Positions 43,402-52,968 are shown, counted from the first letter of the stretch. The stretch: DNA of 64,000 nucleotides from Lachnospiraceae bacterium (GCA_900771195.1 CAAGMZ010000024.1:7759-71758); one strand, 5' to 3'. The notes: generated by a model not told the origin, from the sequence alone. Numbers and translations: made by a program.

Positions 43402-44558
43402 TTTGTTTCCTCCTTAACCTGCTCAAAGCTCTCAAGCGTAGCTTTCTTGAACTCACCATACCTGTGTTCTTCTATGGCTGTTCTGATGTCCTCCATGAGA
43501 TGATTGTAAAAATATAAATTATGGAGAACACAAAGTCTCATTCCCAACATTTCTCCTGCCTTGAGAAGATGACGTATATATGCCCTGCTGTAGCTTTGGC
43601 ACGCCGGACACCGGCAGCCTTCTTCAATGGGCTTTAAATCCTTCTCATACCTGGCATTAAAAAGATTTCTTTTTCCGAGTCTGGTGTACACATGCCCATG
43701 CCTTCCGTTTCGTGACGGATATACGCAGTCAAAGAAATCAACGCCTCTGTCAACTGCTTCAAGTATATTGGCAGGTGTTCCCACACCCATCAGATATGTT
43801 GGCTTATTCTGGGGGAGATACGGCACAACAGAATCAAGTATCCTGTACATCTCCTCATGGGATTCGCCGACGGCCAAACCTCCGACAGCATATCCGTCAA
43901 GGTCAAGCTCCGATATCTCCTTAGCCTGCCTTATCCTGATGTCATCATAAGTGCCGCCCTGATTGATTCCGAAAAGAAGCTGACTCTTATTGATGGTGTC
44001 AGGCAGACTGTTAAGCCTCTCCATCTCATTCTTACATCTTACAAGCCAACGGGTAGTTCTGTCAACAGATTTTTCAACATAATCACGGGGCGCCGGATTC
44101 TCAACGCATTCATCAAAGGCCATGGCTATTGTCGAACCCAGATTGGACTGAATCCGCATGCTCTCCTCAGGTCCCATGAAAATCTTTCTTCCGTCAATAT
44201 GTGAATTGAACGAGACTCCTTTTTCATCTATCTTACGAAGCTTTGCAAGGGAAAAGACCTGAAATCCGCCCGAATCCGTAAGAATCGGTCTGTCCCAGTT
44301 CATGAATTTATGAAGTCCGCCAAGCTCTTTTATAGTCTCATCCCCTGTTCTCACATGAAGATGATATGTGTTGGAAAGCTCCACCTGGGTTCCAATCTCT
44401 TTAAGATCAGTGGAAGCCACCGCACCCTTTATGGCTCCGACTGTCCCCACATTCATGAATAACGGTGTCTGCACAGTACCGTGAACTGTCTGAAATTCAG
44501 CTCTCTTGGCCCTTCCGTCAGTAGCCTTTATTGTATAAGTCGATTTTTTATTTTCCAT
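43398..44558 (-). CDS. tgt: Queuine tRNA-ribosyltransferase
   Basis: 386 aa. Exchanges guanine 34 of GUN-anticodon tRNAs for the queuosine precursor. The active site segments TDSGGFQVFSL and FDCVYPSRNGRHGHVYT and the zinc site CRCPACQSYSRAYIRH are present. No strong ribosome site precedes it; the start overlaps aroC by 11 bases, so it probably depends on coupling to aroC translation. Confidence 0.95.
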   Translation of the reverse strand: MENKKSTYTIKATDGRAKRAEFQTVHGTVQTPLFMNVGTVGAIKGAVASTDLKEIGTQVELSNTYHLHVRTGDETIKELGGLHKFMNWDRPILTDSGGFQVFSLAKLRKIDEKGVSFNSHIDGRKIFMGPEESMRIQSNLGSTIAMAFDECVENPAPRDYVEKSVDRTTRWLVRCKNEMERLNSLPDTINKSQLLFGINQGGTYDDIRIRQAKEISELDLDGYAVGGLAVGESHEEMYRILDSVVPYLPQNKPTYLMGVGTPANILEAVDRGVDFFDCVYPSRNGRHGHVYTRLGKRNLFNARYEKDLKPIEEGCRCPACQSYSRAYIRHLLKAGEMLGMRLCVLHNLYFYNHLMEDIRTAIEEHRYGEFKKATLESFEQVKEETK

Positions 44559-45648
44559 AAACTTTAATTACATTCTCCATACGGGCACTCATATTTTCCA
44601 AAAGAAGGTCGGCAACTGTGCATGCGGTCATTGCCTCAATGACAACAACGGCCCTGGGAACTATAACAGGATCATGTCTGCCCTTTATTCCTATCTGCAT
44701 ATCGCTGCCATCACGTCCCACCGTATTCTGCACCATGGCAATCGACGGCGTGGGCTTCACAGCCACACGGAACACGATGTCGCTGCCATCGCTTATACCG
44801 CCAAGTGTTCCTCCTGAATGATTGGTGCGCTTCTTAACCTTGCCGTCTTCCATATAGAATTCATCGTTATTTTCGCTTCCACTAAGCTCTGCGACCATAA
44901 ATCCGTCGCCAATCTCAAATCCCTTCACTGCGCCCACCGACACAGCAGCTTTGGCAAGACAGGCATCCAGTTTGTCAAAGACAGGCTCACCTATTCCTGC
45001 AGGCACGCCCGTTACGACACACTCAACAATTCCGCCAAGTGAATCATGGTCCTTTATGGCTTTCTCTGCCATCTCACGAATCTGCACGGCACTCTCGGCA
45101 TCAGGCATGGCAAAAGGATTTCTGTCTCTCTCTTCTATATCGAACCTGTCATAATCTATGCCCACTCCGCCTATACACTGTGAGTAAGCTGTTATCTTTA
45201 TTCCAAGGCTCTCTAACATCTTCATTGCAATGGCGCCTGCTGCCACACGGCCTATGGTCTCTCTTCCCGAAGACCTTCCGCCGCCTCTGTAATCCCTGAA
45301 ACCATACTTTGCATCAAAAGTATAGTCGGCATGTCCCGGTCTGTAAAAGGCAGCAATATCCGAATAGTCAGCCGACCTCTGGTCCTCATTCCTGACCATT
45401 ATTGATATGGGGGTTCCGGTCGTCCTGCCCTCAAAAATTCCCGACATAATATGTGCCGTATCACCCTCGCGTCTCTGGGTGGCATACCTTGACTGCCCCG
45501 GTTTACGCCTGTCAAGAAGCTTCTGTATGTCCTCATCGCAAAGCGGCAGCCCTGCCGGGCATCCGTCAACAACAACCCCGAGCCCCTCTCCGTGTGACTC
45601 TCCCCATGTAGTAATCTTAAATATCTTTCCAAAAGATGAACCTGACAT
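44548..45648 (-). CDS. aroC: Chorismate synthase
   Basis: 366 aa. FMN-dependent last step of the shikimate pathway. It begins SGSSFGKIFKITTWGESHG and has the RPGHADYTFDAKYG and RDYRGGGRSSGRET blocks. CGGAGGATACCTA precedes the ATG. First gene of aroC-tgt-yajC, apart from the other aro genes at 61.6-63.4 kb. Confidence 0.96.
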   Translation of the reverse strand: MSGSSFGKIFKITTWGESHGEGLGVVVDGCPAGLPLCDEDIQKLLDRRKPGQSRYATQRREGDTAHIMSGIFEGRTTGTPISIMVRNEDQRSADYSDIAAFYRPGHADYTFDAKYGFRDYRGGGRSSGRETIGRVAAGAIAMKMLESLGIKITAYSQCIGGVGIDYDRFDIEERDRNPFAMPDAESAVQIREMAEKAIKDHDSLGGIVECVVTGVPAGIGEPVFDKLDACLAKAAVSVGAVKGFEIGDGFMVAELSGSENNDEFYMEDGKVKKRTNHSGGTLGGISDGSDIVFRVAVKPTPSIAMVQNTVGRDGSDMQIGIKGRHDPVIVPRAVVVIEAMTACTVADLLLENMSARMENVIKVYGK

Positions 45649-45682
45649 TTAGGTATCCTCCGAATCGTTAAATATCGGGAAG

Positions 45683-45711
45683 ATTATACCATTTACCTAT
45701 GTAAAAAGCAA
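45683..45711 (-). promoter_or_regulatory. aroC operon promoter
   Basis: Minus-strand TTGCTT (45706-45711), 17-base spacer, TATAAT (45683-45688), about 35 bases ahead of the aroC ATG. Confidence 0.7.
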
Positions 45712-45801
45712 GTCGTCAAAAAATCCGCTCTCACTACTCTCACTACATATTCAGCCCCTGCTCCAAAGCATCCCGAAATCCTCCTGCTTTTTCCCTCTCT
45801 T

Positions 45802-46518
45802 TTAGATTTTTCTCAAAATAATCTCAATAAAATTCAGGTATTTCCCGCCGCCTGCCTCCATTGTCTTTCTATCGCCTTTTGCATACTCGTTATCCTGTCT
45901 GAGCCAGTCTGCCCATACCTCGTCATCGGATTCCATCTCGGCAACCTTAACAACCTCTGCTCCCTTGCATCTTCCTACTATGTCTTTCCAGTAAGAGACA
46001 TCATGAATATAATCAAGCTGTTCCGGCGTCCATGATAAAAGAAGTTCCGGCGGCAGGTTGTCATGACAGTCCTTTTTCATGCCGGGAATTGCTATATAAA
46101 TATATCCGCCTTTTTTAACAAAAGGAATCAGCTTTCCGTCAAGATATTCCGGATTACGTCCAAAATAGTTGTACGAATCAGTACTTACCACTGCATCAAA
46201 AAAATCTTTTTCAAAAGGAAGATTTTCTGCATCTGCCTTTACAGGAATTATTTCATCATCCGAAAGTCCCATTTCCCTGAAGAATTTCCTGTTATCCCCG
46301 GGATCACTCCACAGGTCGGCTGCATATACTTTAAAACCATATTCTTTTACAAGAAATACAGATGTCAGCCCCTGCCCGCTGCCAAGATCGCACACAACTG
46401 CCTTCTCGGGAATTTTATTATCAGCAAGAAGTTCTTCTTCAAGCTTTATTGGATTAGGACCCATGATTTTAGCCATCAGCTCAGGTGTATCGTACTTTTT
46501 ACTGCGCAAATATTCCAT
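45802..46518 (-). CDS. SAM-dependent methyltransferase (class I)
   Basis: 238 aa. Rossmann methyltransferase with motif I VVCDLGSGQGLTSVFL, acidic VYAADLW, VKADAENLPFEKDFFDAVVS in two blocks and a following YIAIPG strand. Substrate unknown; such proteins act on small molecules. It starts one base before the TetR gene's stop ends, with GAAGGAGAAAGAGTAA ahead, so the two are one unit and the regulator probably controls it. The 150 bases after it hold no clear terminator. Confidence 0.88.
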   Translation of the reverse strand: MEYLRSKKYDTPELMAKIMGPNPIKLEEELLADNKIPEKAVVCDLGSGQGLTSVFLVKEYGFKVYAADLWSDPGDNRKFFREMGLSDDEIIPVKADAENLPFEKDFFDAVVSTDSYNYFGRNPEYLDGKLIPFVKKGGYIYIAIPGMKKDCHDNLPPELLLSWTPEQLDYIHDVSYWKDIVGRCKGAEVVKVAEMESDDEVWADWLRQDNEYAKGDRKTMEAGGGKYLNFIEIILRKI

Positions 46519-47124
46519 TTACTCTTTCTCCTTCAAATTATTTATAAAGCTGTCAATATGCCTGTCCGCCGTCTTCACCACTCCGGCCTTATCTTCCGCA
46601 CAATCGTAGACACTGTACAAAATAAAAACAGGGCCGTAAAACTGAAGTGCTGCCTGCATTCCCTGTGTCTGAGAACCCATGATACATCCAAAAATATCCG
46701 CCATATAATTAAGCGGTCCTCCCGCCAGGTATTGTTCATAGAGCTGCGCTGCCGTAACGTTTCTGTACTGCTCCAGCGTCAGCATTTTTCTGAAATTCGA
46801 CGAAAATTCTTCTTCAGTCCAATACACAAACTGTGCCTTAGCGTATTTCATTATCTGCTCAAGGGATGTTTTCCTGTAAGCTTCCACATCATCACCAATC
46901 GGAAGCTGCGGCACATCATATTGACCCGCTCTCTCATAATCCATTTCGTTCATCCGTGACACAATGCTGTCGAAGATATCACGTTTATTCCGGTAATGCT
47001 TATACAGAGCGCCCTTGGTAATTCCCAGTTCTCCGGCAATCATGCTTACCGAAACAGCTTCATATCCGTCTCTCGCAAATAATCTCAATGATGTATTCAA
47101 AATTTTTTCCCTGGTACAGGTCAT
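46519..47124 (-). CDS. TetR family transcriptional regulator
   Basis: 201 aa. N-terminal helix-turn-helix (TREKILNTSLRLFARDGYE, VSMIAGELGITKGALYKHYRNK in two blocks), variable ligand-binding C-terminal domain. ATG at 47124 follows GGAGGTGTCATT. It has a consensus promoter whose spacer is a perfect palindrome, with a second copy over the start site: classic self-repression. Ligand unknown; the methyltransferase is its partner. Confidence 0.93.
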   Translation of the reverse strand: MTCTREKILNTSLRLFARDGYEAVSVSMIAGELGITKGALYKHYRNKRDIFDSIVSRMNEMDYERAGQYDVPQLPIGDDVEAYRKTSLEQIMKYAKAQFVYWTEEEFSSNFRKMLTLEQYRNVTAAQLYEQYLAGGPLNYMADIFGCIMGSQTQGMQAALQFYGPVFILYSVYDCAEDKAGVVKTADRHIDSFINNLKEKE

Positions 47125-47140
47125 AATGACACCTCCATAT

Positions 47141-47158
47141 AGTAAACGCCCGTTCGCT
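47141..47158. promoter_or_regulatory. TetR operator 2
   Basis: AGTAAACGCCCGTTCGCT, an imperfect copy of operator 1, placed over the expected transcription start, 29 bases from the first. Confidence 0.65.
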
Positions 47159-47164
47159 ATAATC

Positions 47165-47193
47165 ATTATAGTAAACAGGCGTTTACTTGTCAA
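47165..47193 (-). promoter_or_regulatory. TetR promoter with operator 1 in the spacer
   Basis: Minus-strand TTGACA (47188-47193), 17 bases, TATAAT (47165-47170): full consensus. The spacer is the palindrome AGTAAACAGGCGTTTACT (47170-47187, plus strand), with 7-bp arms. Such a strong promoter blocked by its own operator is typical for TetR self-control. Confidence 0.85.
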
Positions 47194-47213
47194 GCTTTAT
47201 GACAATATTTGTA

Positions 47214-48491
47214 TCAGTCAGCTCCTGCCACCGGTACATTCTTCATTTTTACGGCAAACGGTCCTTCATATGTACTGTTTTTATATTTTTCCGTTGAAAA
47301 AACAAGATTATTCTGCAGTTCGATGATGCTTCCGTTAACAGAGCCCCCTGTGACGGGCGTTACCTTATCGCCGTCATAGAGGTAAGCAAGCCTTATCTCT
47401 CCGCCAAAATGCCCCGTGAACGAGTCCATCTGAAAATCCGAAAAATTCACAACATAAAGATACGGGTTTTTTTTCATATCATCCATACTCTCTGTTCCGT
47501 TATTCAGGGTGACCGCCTCATAATTACCTGTTGATTTCACCCCAAGATAACTGGAAAAACGATGATTACCATAAATCATTCTAAGCTCACCGTTTTCAAC
47601 CAGACGCTCATCTTTCATGTGAATTCCTTCGTAAGAATACGGCTTTGTTGCCTTTAATGTGATATTAAGCTTCTCGCCGGTTACCGAAGCTCCCTGAACA
47701 TGCATGCCCGGCTTATAGTCGGAATATTTTGCGTAAATATAAGCAACATTTGACCTGTCAAGATAAAAATCAAGCATCGTCCTAAGATTCTTTCCTGACA
47801 GAATCACATCATAATTTCCGCTATTTGGAGCCTTGACAGCATTTGCCCTCGCGCAGACGGTTTCCAGAGCCTCTGCCGCCTGCTTGTTGAGAGCCTCCGT
47901 ATCAAGGTCCTTATATTCAAAATCCTGATACATCTCCACATCCTGCGGTTCCCTGCACTGGACGACAAACTCCCCATTCACTAGATTATCGGTATAACTC
48001 TCTTCTATGCCTTCGGAATTATAAATAGTGATATTTTCCCTCTTTGCAAAAAATTCCGATGAATTGACAAATGAATCGTTTCTCACATCTGCATCATAAA
48101 GAGCTTTGACAAAAGCGTCTGCCATATCCTCCAGAGTCATCTTATTGAGGGCACTGTCAATCACCACATGCTCTTCCTTCTGTCCCTTGGGCAGTTCAAA
48201 ATACTTATTCAGTGCAAACTGTGCTGCGAAATATGCATCATCAATTTTCTTTTTCACCATCCCCACATCCATCTGGGGAAGGATGTTGGCGGTACTCATA
48301 CCACGCATCCTGACGCCGTCCTTTTCCATGTCCCGGTATACCGTCACCTCATAGGTAACCGTGTCGGTGAGCCTTCTCATATCAAGCTCTTTTTTTATAA
48401 AATACAGTTCCGCTGCCTGTTCTTCTGCCTTCCTGATGCTGTAAGCGTCTGCATGATTATCTTTAATTGCATTGATAATTGTCTCAATCAT
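47214..48491 (-). CDS. TldD/PmbA family protein, PmbA-like subunit
   Basis: 425 aa from the ATG at 48491, which has GATAGGAGGAAAAGTAA ahead. It lacks the zinc motif of its neighbour, as expected for the PmbA/TldE partner. In other bacteria TldD and TldE form a heterodimeric protease that unfolds and degrades peptides, and matures microcin B17 and CcdA. It lies 13 bases after the TldD gene. Confidence 0.87.
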   Translation of the reverse strand: MIETIINAIKDNHADAYSIRKAEEQAAELYFIKKELDMRRLTDTVTYEVTVYRDMEKDGVRMRGMSTANILPQMDVGMVKKKIDDAYFAAQFALNKYFELPKGQKEEHVVIDSALNKMTLEDMADAFVKALYDADVRNDSFVNSSEFFAKRENITIYNSEGIEESYTDNLVNGEFVVQCREPQDVEMYQDFEYKDLDTEALNKQAAEALETVCARANAVKAPNSGNYDVILSGKNLRTMLDFYLDRSNVAYIYAKYSDYKPGMHVQGASVTGEKLNITLKATKPYSYEGIHMKDERLVENGELRMIYGNHRFSSYLGVKSTGNYEAVTLNNGTESMDDMKKNPYLYVVNFSDFQMDSFTGHFGGEIRLAYLYDGDKVTPVTGGSVNGSIIELQNNLVFSTEKYKNSTYEGPFAVKMKNVPVAGAD

Positions 48492-48504
48492 TTTACTTTT
48501 CCTC

Positions 48505-49935
48505 CTATCCAAGACGAATGCGTGCTTTGATATACGGGCCGCCATCCGAAACCTTGACCCATTCCTTGTAGCCCTTACCGCAGGCACCTGTGCCGGACAA
48601 CTCTACGCTATCCGTCATCATCGTTATGGATTTCAAAAGATCGGGAACATATCCTGTCAATACGATAGGAGAAAAAATCCTGCCTGTAAATCTGCCGTCC
48701 TTTATCTCTCTTGCAATACTGACCATACACTGTATTCCCCAGTTTTTCGGGTCTTCCATACCGCTGCATGCGGACTCAAGCTGAAATCCGTATTTAATTG
48801 ATGCGACCATATCCTCATACTTGTCTTTTCCGCCTTCGAAGAAGGTATTCGTCATTCTTGTATACGCCTTGTGAGAGGTTTTCTGGCGTCTTCCGTTTCC
48901 TGTCGGTGCCGTATGAAGTGACAACGCAGAATGTTCATCACAGATTCCCTGCTTCAGGATTCCTTTTTCGATAACCACGGTGTCATGAGCCAAAGTTCCC
49001 TCATCATCAAAGAAAAATGTGGCTGCCTGGCTTGCTGCTGCTGCACCGTCATGCATGGTGACAAGCGGAGATGCTACGTATTTGCCTATGTATTCCCTTG
49101 CAAGTGCCCTTTCCTTCACAAACATATCCATTTCCACGCCATGTCCGAAGGCTTCGTGAACAATCATTCCTGTAAGATCCGGCGCACATATGCAGTCATA
49201 CTCGCCGGGTGTGATTGGTTCACTGACAAGAAGCCTGTCTATATCAAGAAGCGCTTCATCAATCTTTTTATCCATCTGATCAAGAATTTCTGCCCCGCCG
49301 CAACATGACACGCCTTTATATGAGTTCTTAACCTCCTGTCCCGCTGAAGCGAGCGGTACCATAACGCCGGTTGTCCACATCACGTTCTGAGTCATGTCCT
49401 TTAACGGTGAAAGGAACATTTTATGATAAATCTGATAATCTACTCTGACTTGAAAATCAATAAGGTTACTGTTTTTTGATAATCCTTTCTGTCTTATGTC
49501 GCTGATTTTCTGAATTATCTTCTCGTCTCCCAATTCTTCGGGATGTATCTGATACTCTGTGCTCTTGTCAAAAACAAGCTTTTCTTCCTCTGTCTTTCCA
49601 AACCTTCCCGCCTTCACTTCCTTTGGAAGGCTGCCTTTCCATGGAACAAGCTTTGTTCTGATTTTTTTTACGATATCGTCGATGTTATATTCGTCAATAT
49701 AATTAAAAGCATATTCGCAATAGCTGTCTCCGTCATAGACTCTGGCCACATAACCGATTTCCGACCACAAATCACCCTCTGTAATATTAATACCCTGAAC
49801 GGAGACGGAATATCTCTTCTCCCCGGAATCCGCCGCCAGAATTGATGCGTACTCATACTCTGACAAAAGCTTATCCAGAAGCTTCTTAAGCAGTGGTTTC
49901 TTTTCCGACAATATACTGCTTGACCCTACTTCCAT
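48505..49935 (-). CDS. tldD: TldD family metalloprotease subunit
   Basis: 476 aa. The HExxxH zinc motif is seen as VHEAFGHGVEMD (His 260, Glu 261, His 265), the family hallmark. C-terminal SGTGACGKGYKEWVKVSDGGP is conserved and completes the active site. Together with the PmbA-like subunit it forms the likely protease. AGAGGTTTTGGT precedes the ATG. No microcin or RiPP gene is recognisable beside it. Confidence 0.92.
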   Translation of the reverse strand: MEVGSSSILSEKKPLLKKLLDKLLSEYEYASILAADSGEKRYSVSVQGINITEGDLWSEIGYVARVYDGDSYCEYAFNYIDEYNIDDIVKKIRTKLVPWKGSLPKEVKAGRFGKTEEEKLVFDKSTEYQIHPEELGDEKIIQKISDIRQKGLSKNSNLIDFQVRVDYQIYHKMFLSPLKDMTQNVMWTTGVMVPLASAGQEVKNSYKGVSCCGGAEILDQMDKKIDEALLDIDRLLVSEPITPGEYDCICAPDLTGMIVHEAFGHGVEMDMFVKERALAREYIGKYVASPLVTMHDGAAAASQAATFFFDDEGTLAHDTVVIEKGILKQGICDEHSALSLHTAPTGNGRRQKTSHKAYTRMTNTFFEGGKDKYEDMVASIKYGFQLESACSGMEDPKNWGIQCMVSIAREIKDGRFTGRIFSPIVLTGYVPDLLKSITMMTDSVELSGTGACGKGYKEWVKVSDGGPYIKARIRLG

Positions 49936-49965
49936 ACCAAAACCTCTTTTCTTTCTTTTTCTGCT

Positions 49966-50027
49966 CTAAAAAGGCCCTCTCCGGACCGACATTGGAAAAA
50001 TTTCCAACCAGCCACGGAAAGGGCCTT
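49966..50027 (-). terminator. Terminator after the DUF1540 gene
   Basis: On the minus strand AAGGCCCTTTCCG pairs with CGGAGAGGGCCTT, with an extra inner stem (TTGGAAA / TTTCCAA), followed by TTTTTAG. It lies 5 bases after the DUF1540 stop. Confidence 0.85.
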
Positions 50028-50032
50028 AAATC

Positions 50033-50347
50033 TTACATTTGGAATGTTGCACACTCTGTCTGCCCGTGGACAGTATCAGAAGAATTTTTTACATCCACAT
50101 GACCGGCAGTACATCTGGTAGAATCATTGTACTTACAGTTAAGGGCATCACAGGATATATTAATCTTGTGGTCCGGCTGGTGGGTTGAATTGGTTGCACC
50201 GTTTTCTGAACCCTTCTGCTGAAAAGATTCACAACATGTGCAGCATGCGCTCTTTGCATCTTCACCGCCAACCTTGATTGTTCCCCTGCAGCACATCTGA
50301 GACTCATTGTGTACGCAGTCACTGACGCAACAGCCTAAATCTGTCAT
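50033..50347 (-). CDS. DUF1540 protein with two cysteine-rich repeats
   Basis: 104 aa. Two copies of the DUF1540 pattern: C-x3-C-x2-N-x4-C-x-(G/A) at the start (CCVSDCVHNESQMCCRGTI) and again after residue 65 (CDALNCKYNDSTRCTAGHV), each followed by a distant Cys pair. In all 14 cysteines suggest metal binding. Small clostridial proteins of this kind are often linked to sporulation or redox stress, but function is unproven. CAGGAGGTAATGTT precedes the ATG. Confidence 0.85.
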   Translation of the reverse strand: MTDLGCCVSDCVHNESQMCCRGTIKVGGEDAKSACCTCCESFQQKGSENGATNSTHQPDHKINISCDALNCKYNDSTRCTAGHVDVKNSSDTVHGQTECATFQM

Positions 50348-50401
50348 AACATTACCTCCTGAAATTAATTTCGAGGTTATTATGAGCAGACATCACCTGT
50401 T

Positions 50402-51460
50402 TTATTCAAAAGCTGCCATATAGCCGACAAGAACAGCTGCAATGATGTCAACAATTGACTCTGCATCAGAAGGAACTTCAACGCTTGCCTTCTTATTGGG
50501 TGTAACTGTTGTGGTGCAGCTCATAACCAGATCGCCTTCATCAGACTTAACATTTATATCGATGCTCTGAGTGTATACATCTTTTTCCTTGCTTACTGAG
50601 TATTTAACTCTTCCATCGATGTCTTCTACTTCTGCACTCTTAAGTTCGTCAACCATCTCGTCAATAGCTTCCACAAGATCGTCCTTGGTCATCTCTGATT
50701 CTGCCGTGTCAAGACCTTCGCTTACTTCTGATTTAAGTTCATCGATTACGCTCTGGTCAACTCCGTTCTTCACAAGTGCATCAGCAAGCTGGTCAACAAG
50801 GCTGTTAAGGCTGTCTTCCAGTCCGGCGTTATTGTATTTGTCAAGAATTTCATTAACCCACATATCCTTGTTGTCTTCCAAAAGCTTAACAGCACTGTCG
50901 ATGAATGCCTGAACGCTGTCCTTATCGGATAACTTTATTGAATATGTGCTTCCGTCCTTATCTATGATGTCAGCGAAAGCAGTATCAAGAGCCTTTGCAA
51001 TATCATCTGAAAATACATCTGATGTATCAAAAGCACCTTTCATCTCCAGTGAGAGCCAGTCTGACTCAATTCCGAATGATGAAGGATCAACTCCTGCTGC
51101 TGAAAGATATGTTGAAAACTCATCCATGATTTCAGCATAATTGATGTAAATCACATCATCAGTATAAACCATGAGGTTATCAAGTTCAAATGTCATACCT
51201 GCTACTGTAGCGCTGACTCCGCATGATGTAGCCTTGCCATCCTTAGTTCCCGTAATCTTAAGCTCAGCCTTTGTTCCGGCATAGTTGACATCTACATTGA
51301 CTTCAACATCAGCCTTCTCAACTTCTGCTGCCTCCTTAAGAGTAGTGAACATTGTGTTTGCCCCCTTACCGGAAGCTGATTTTGAGCATCCTGTGAACGC
51401 AGTTGCTGCCATAGCTGCTGTCATAAATACAGCGGCTGCTTTTTTCATAAATCCTTTCAT
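50402..51460 (-). CDS. Lipoprotein of unknown function
   Basis: 352 aa. Lipobox FTGC with Cys 25, then an acidic domain (rich in Asp, Glu, Ser, Val) with an amphipathic beta start (KADVEVNVDVNYAGTKAELK) and helical middle. No catalytic motif. The shape recalls lipoproteins that bind hydrophobic ligands, but this is a guess. A full-consensus promoter and a leader hairpin lie upstream, so it may be abundant. Confidence 0.8.
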   Translation of the reverse strand: MKGFMKKAAAVFMTAAMAATAFTGCSKSASGKGANTMFTTLKEAAEVEKADVEVNVDVNYAGTKAELKITGTKDGKATSCGVSATVAGMTFELDNLMVYTDDVIYINYAEIMDEFSTYLSAAGVDPSSFGIESDWLSLEMKGAFDTSDVFSDDIAKALDTAFADIIDKDGSTYSIKLSDKDSVQAFIDSAVKLLEDNKDMWVNEILDKYNNAGLEDSLNSLVDQLADALVKNGVDQSVIDELKSEVSEGLDTAESEMTKDDLVEAIDEMVDELKSAEVEDIDGRVKYSVSKEKDVYTQSIDINVKSDEGDLVMSCTTTVTPNKKASVEVPSDAESIVDIIAAVLVGYMAAFE

Positions 51461-51528
51461 ATTACCCTCCTTTTAGGTGCACGCCAACCGGCGCATGATG
51501 CCGTCTACAACGGCGGCGTACAAAACTG

Positions 51529-51556
51529 ATTATATCACTGTTGTTTTTTTTGTCAA
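51529..51556 (-). promoter_or_regulatory. Promoter of the 352-aa lipoprotein gene
   Basis: Minus-strand TTGACA (51551-51556), 16-base spacer, TATAAT (51529-51534). The 60-base leader can fold through CGCC- and GGCG-rich arms. Confidence 0.8.
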
Positions 51557-51579
51557 CATATCAATAAAATATTTTGGTC

Positions 51580-51608
51580 TTGAAATACTTTTATCAATGT
51601 ATTAGAAT
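51580..51608 (+). promoter_or_regulatory. pyrB promoter
   Basis: TTGAAA (51580-51585), 17-base spacer, TAGAAT (51603-51608). The leader is only about 23 bases, leaving no room for a PyrR attenuator. Confidence 0.7.
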
Positions 51609-51637
51609 GGAAAAAATGCCAGATAACGGAGGTTACT

Positions 51638-52555
51638 ATGAAGCATCTGCTTAGTCCCCATGACTTAACTGAGGAAGAGCTTAACGAGCTTTTGAAGCTT
51701 GCATCCGATATTGCCGCCAATCCCGGAAAGTACTCGGAATGCTGCAGAGGCAAGAAGCTTGCCACTCTTTTCTATGAGCCAAGCACACGCACACGTTTGA
51801 GTTTCGAAGCCGCAATGATTAACCTTGGCGGCTCTGTTCTCGGTTTTTCATCTGCTGATTCAAGCTCAGCATCCAAAGGAGAAAGTGTTTCTGACACTAT
51901 ACGCGTCGTCTCCTGTTACGCAGATATTTGTGCCATGAGACACCCGAAGGAGGGTGCCCCTTATGTTGCATCACTTCATTCTGAAATTCCAATTATCAAT
52001 GCCGGTGACGGCGGACATCAGCATCCTACGCAGACACTCACCGATCTAATGACAATAAAAGAACTTAAAGGACATTTTGATAACCTTACGATTGGTCTCT
52101 GTGGTGACCTTAAGTTTGGTCGTACCGTGCACTCACTTATTGAATCTCTTGTTCACTATGATAATGTCCGTTTTGTGCTGATTTCCCCCAAAGAGCTGCG
52201 CGTTCCCGACTATATCAGGGATGATGTACTTAATGGACGCGACTACGTTGAAGTCGAGCGTCTCGAAGATGCAATCCCCCTGCTTGATATTCTTTATATG
52301 ACAAGGGTTCAGCGTGAACGTTTCTTCAACGAAGAGGAATATATGCGAATGAAAGGCTTTTATATTCTGGACAATGCCAAAATGGCACTTGCTAAACCGG
52401 ATATGATTGTTATGCACCCTCTTCCCCGTGTCAATGAGATTTCGGTTGAAGTTGACGATGACCCGCGTGCAGTATATTTCAAGCAGGCCCAGTTTGGCGT
52501 ATATATAAGAATGGCACTTATTCTTAAACTTCTGGAGGTGAAACTGCCATGTTAA
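51638..52555 (+). CDS. pyrB: Aspartate carbamoyltransferase, catalytic chain
   Basis: 305 aa. First committed step of pyrimidine synthesis. The carbamoyl phosphate motif FYEPSTRTRLSFE and GDGGHQHPTQTLTDL are clear; SSASKGESVSDT is the 80s loop. CGGAGGTTACT precedes the ATG. It overlaps pyrI by seven bases, so catalytic and regulatory chains are made together. Confidence 0.97.
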   Translation: MKHLLSPHDLTEEELNELLKLASDIAANPGKYSECCRGKKLATLFYEPSTRTRLSFEAAMINLGGSVLGFSSADSSSASKGESVSDTIRVVSCYADICAMRHPKEGAPYVASLHSEIPIINAGDGGHQHPTQTLTDLMTIKELKGHFDNLTIGLCGDLKFGRTVHSLIESLVHYDNVRFVLISPKELRVPDYIRDDVLNGRDYVEVERLEDAIPLLDILYMTRVQRERFFNEEEYMRMKGFYILDNAKMALAKPDMIVMHPLPRVNEISVEVDDDPRAVYFKQAQFGVYIRMALILKLLEVKLPC

Positions 52556-52968
52556 ACGTAGGAAAACTTGAAAACGGAATCGTCATCGACCATATAAAGG
52601 CAGGTCGCGGCATGGATATATACAAATATCTCGGGCTTGGTAAACTTGACTGCTGCGTTGCAATAATTAAGAATGCCCGCAGCAATAAAATGGGCAAAAA
52701 AGACATAATTAAGATTGAAGGCAGTCTTGACCTTGTCGACCTTGATATCTTAGGTTTTGTGGATAACGAAATAACAGTCAACATTATTCAGAATGGGGTC
52801 ATCACCGAGAAAAAAGAAATCAGTCTCCCTCACACAATAACCAACGTAATCAAGTGCAAAAATCCTCGATGCATAACCCAGATTGAGCAGGAGCTTGACC
52901 AGGTATTTGTGCTCACTGACGAAAAAAATCATATTTACAGATGTAAGTACTGTGAATCAAAGGCATAA
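52549..52968 (+). CDS. pyrI: Aspartate carbamoyltransferase, regulatory chain
   Basis: 139 aa. Allosteric subunit binding nucleotides in the N-terminal domain and zinc in the C-terminal one; ligands Cys 103, 108, 132, 135 (CKNPRC and CKYC). Its presence means the enzyme is of the enteric type, controlled by CTP/ATP, unlike the unregulated Bacillus form. CTGGAGGTGAAACTGCC precedes the ATG. Confidence 0.95.
   Translation: MLNVGKLENGIVIDHIKAGRGMDIYKYLGLGKLDCCVAIIKNARSNKMGKKDIIKIEGSLDLVDLDILGFVDNEITVNIIQNGVITEKKEISLPHTITNVIKCKNPRCITQIEQELDQVFVLTDEKNHIYRCKYCESKA

Noticed and set aside
51461..51637. PyrR attenuator ahead of pyrB
   Set aside because: The predicted leader is about 23 bases, too short for the alternate hairpins.
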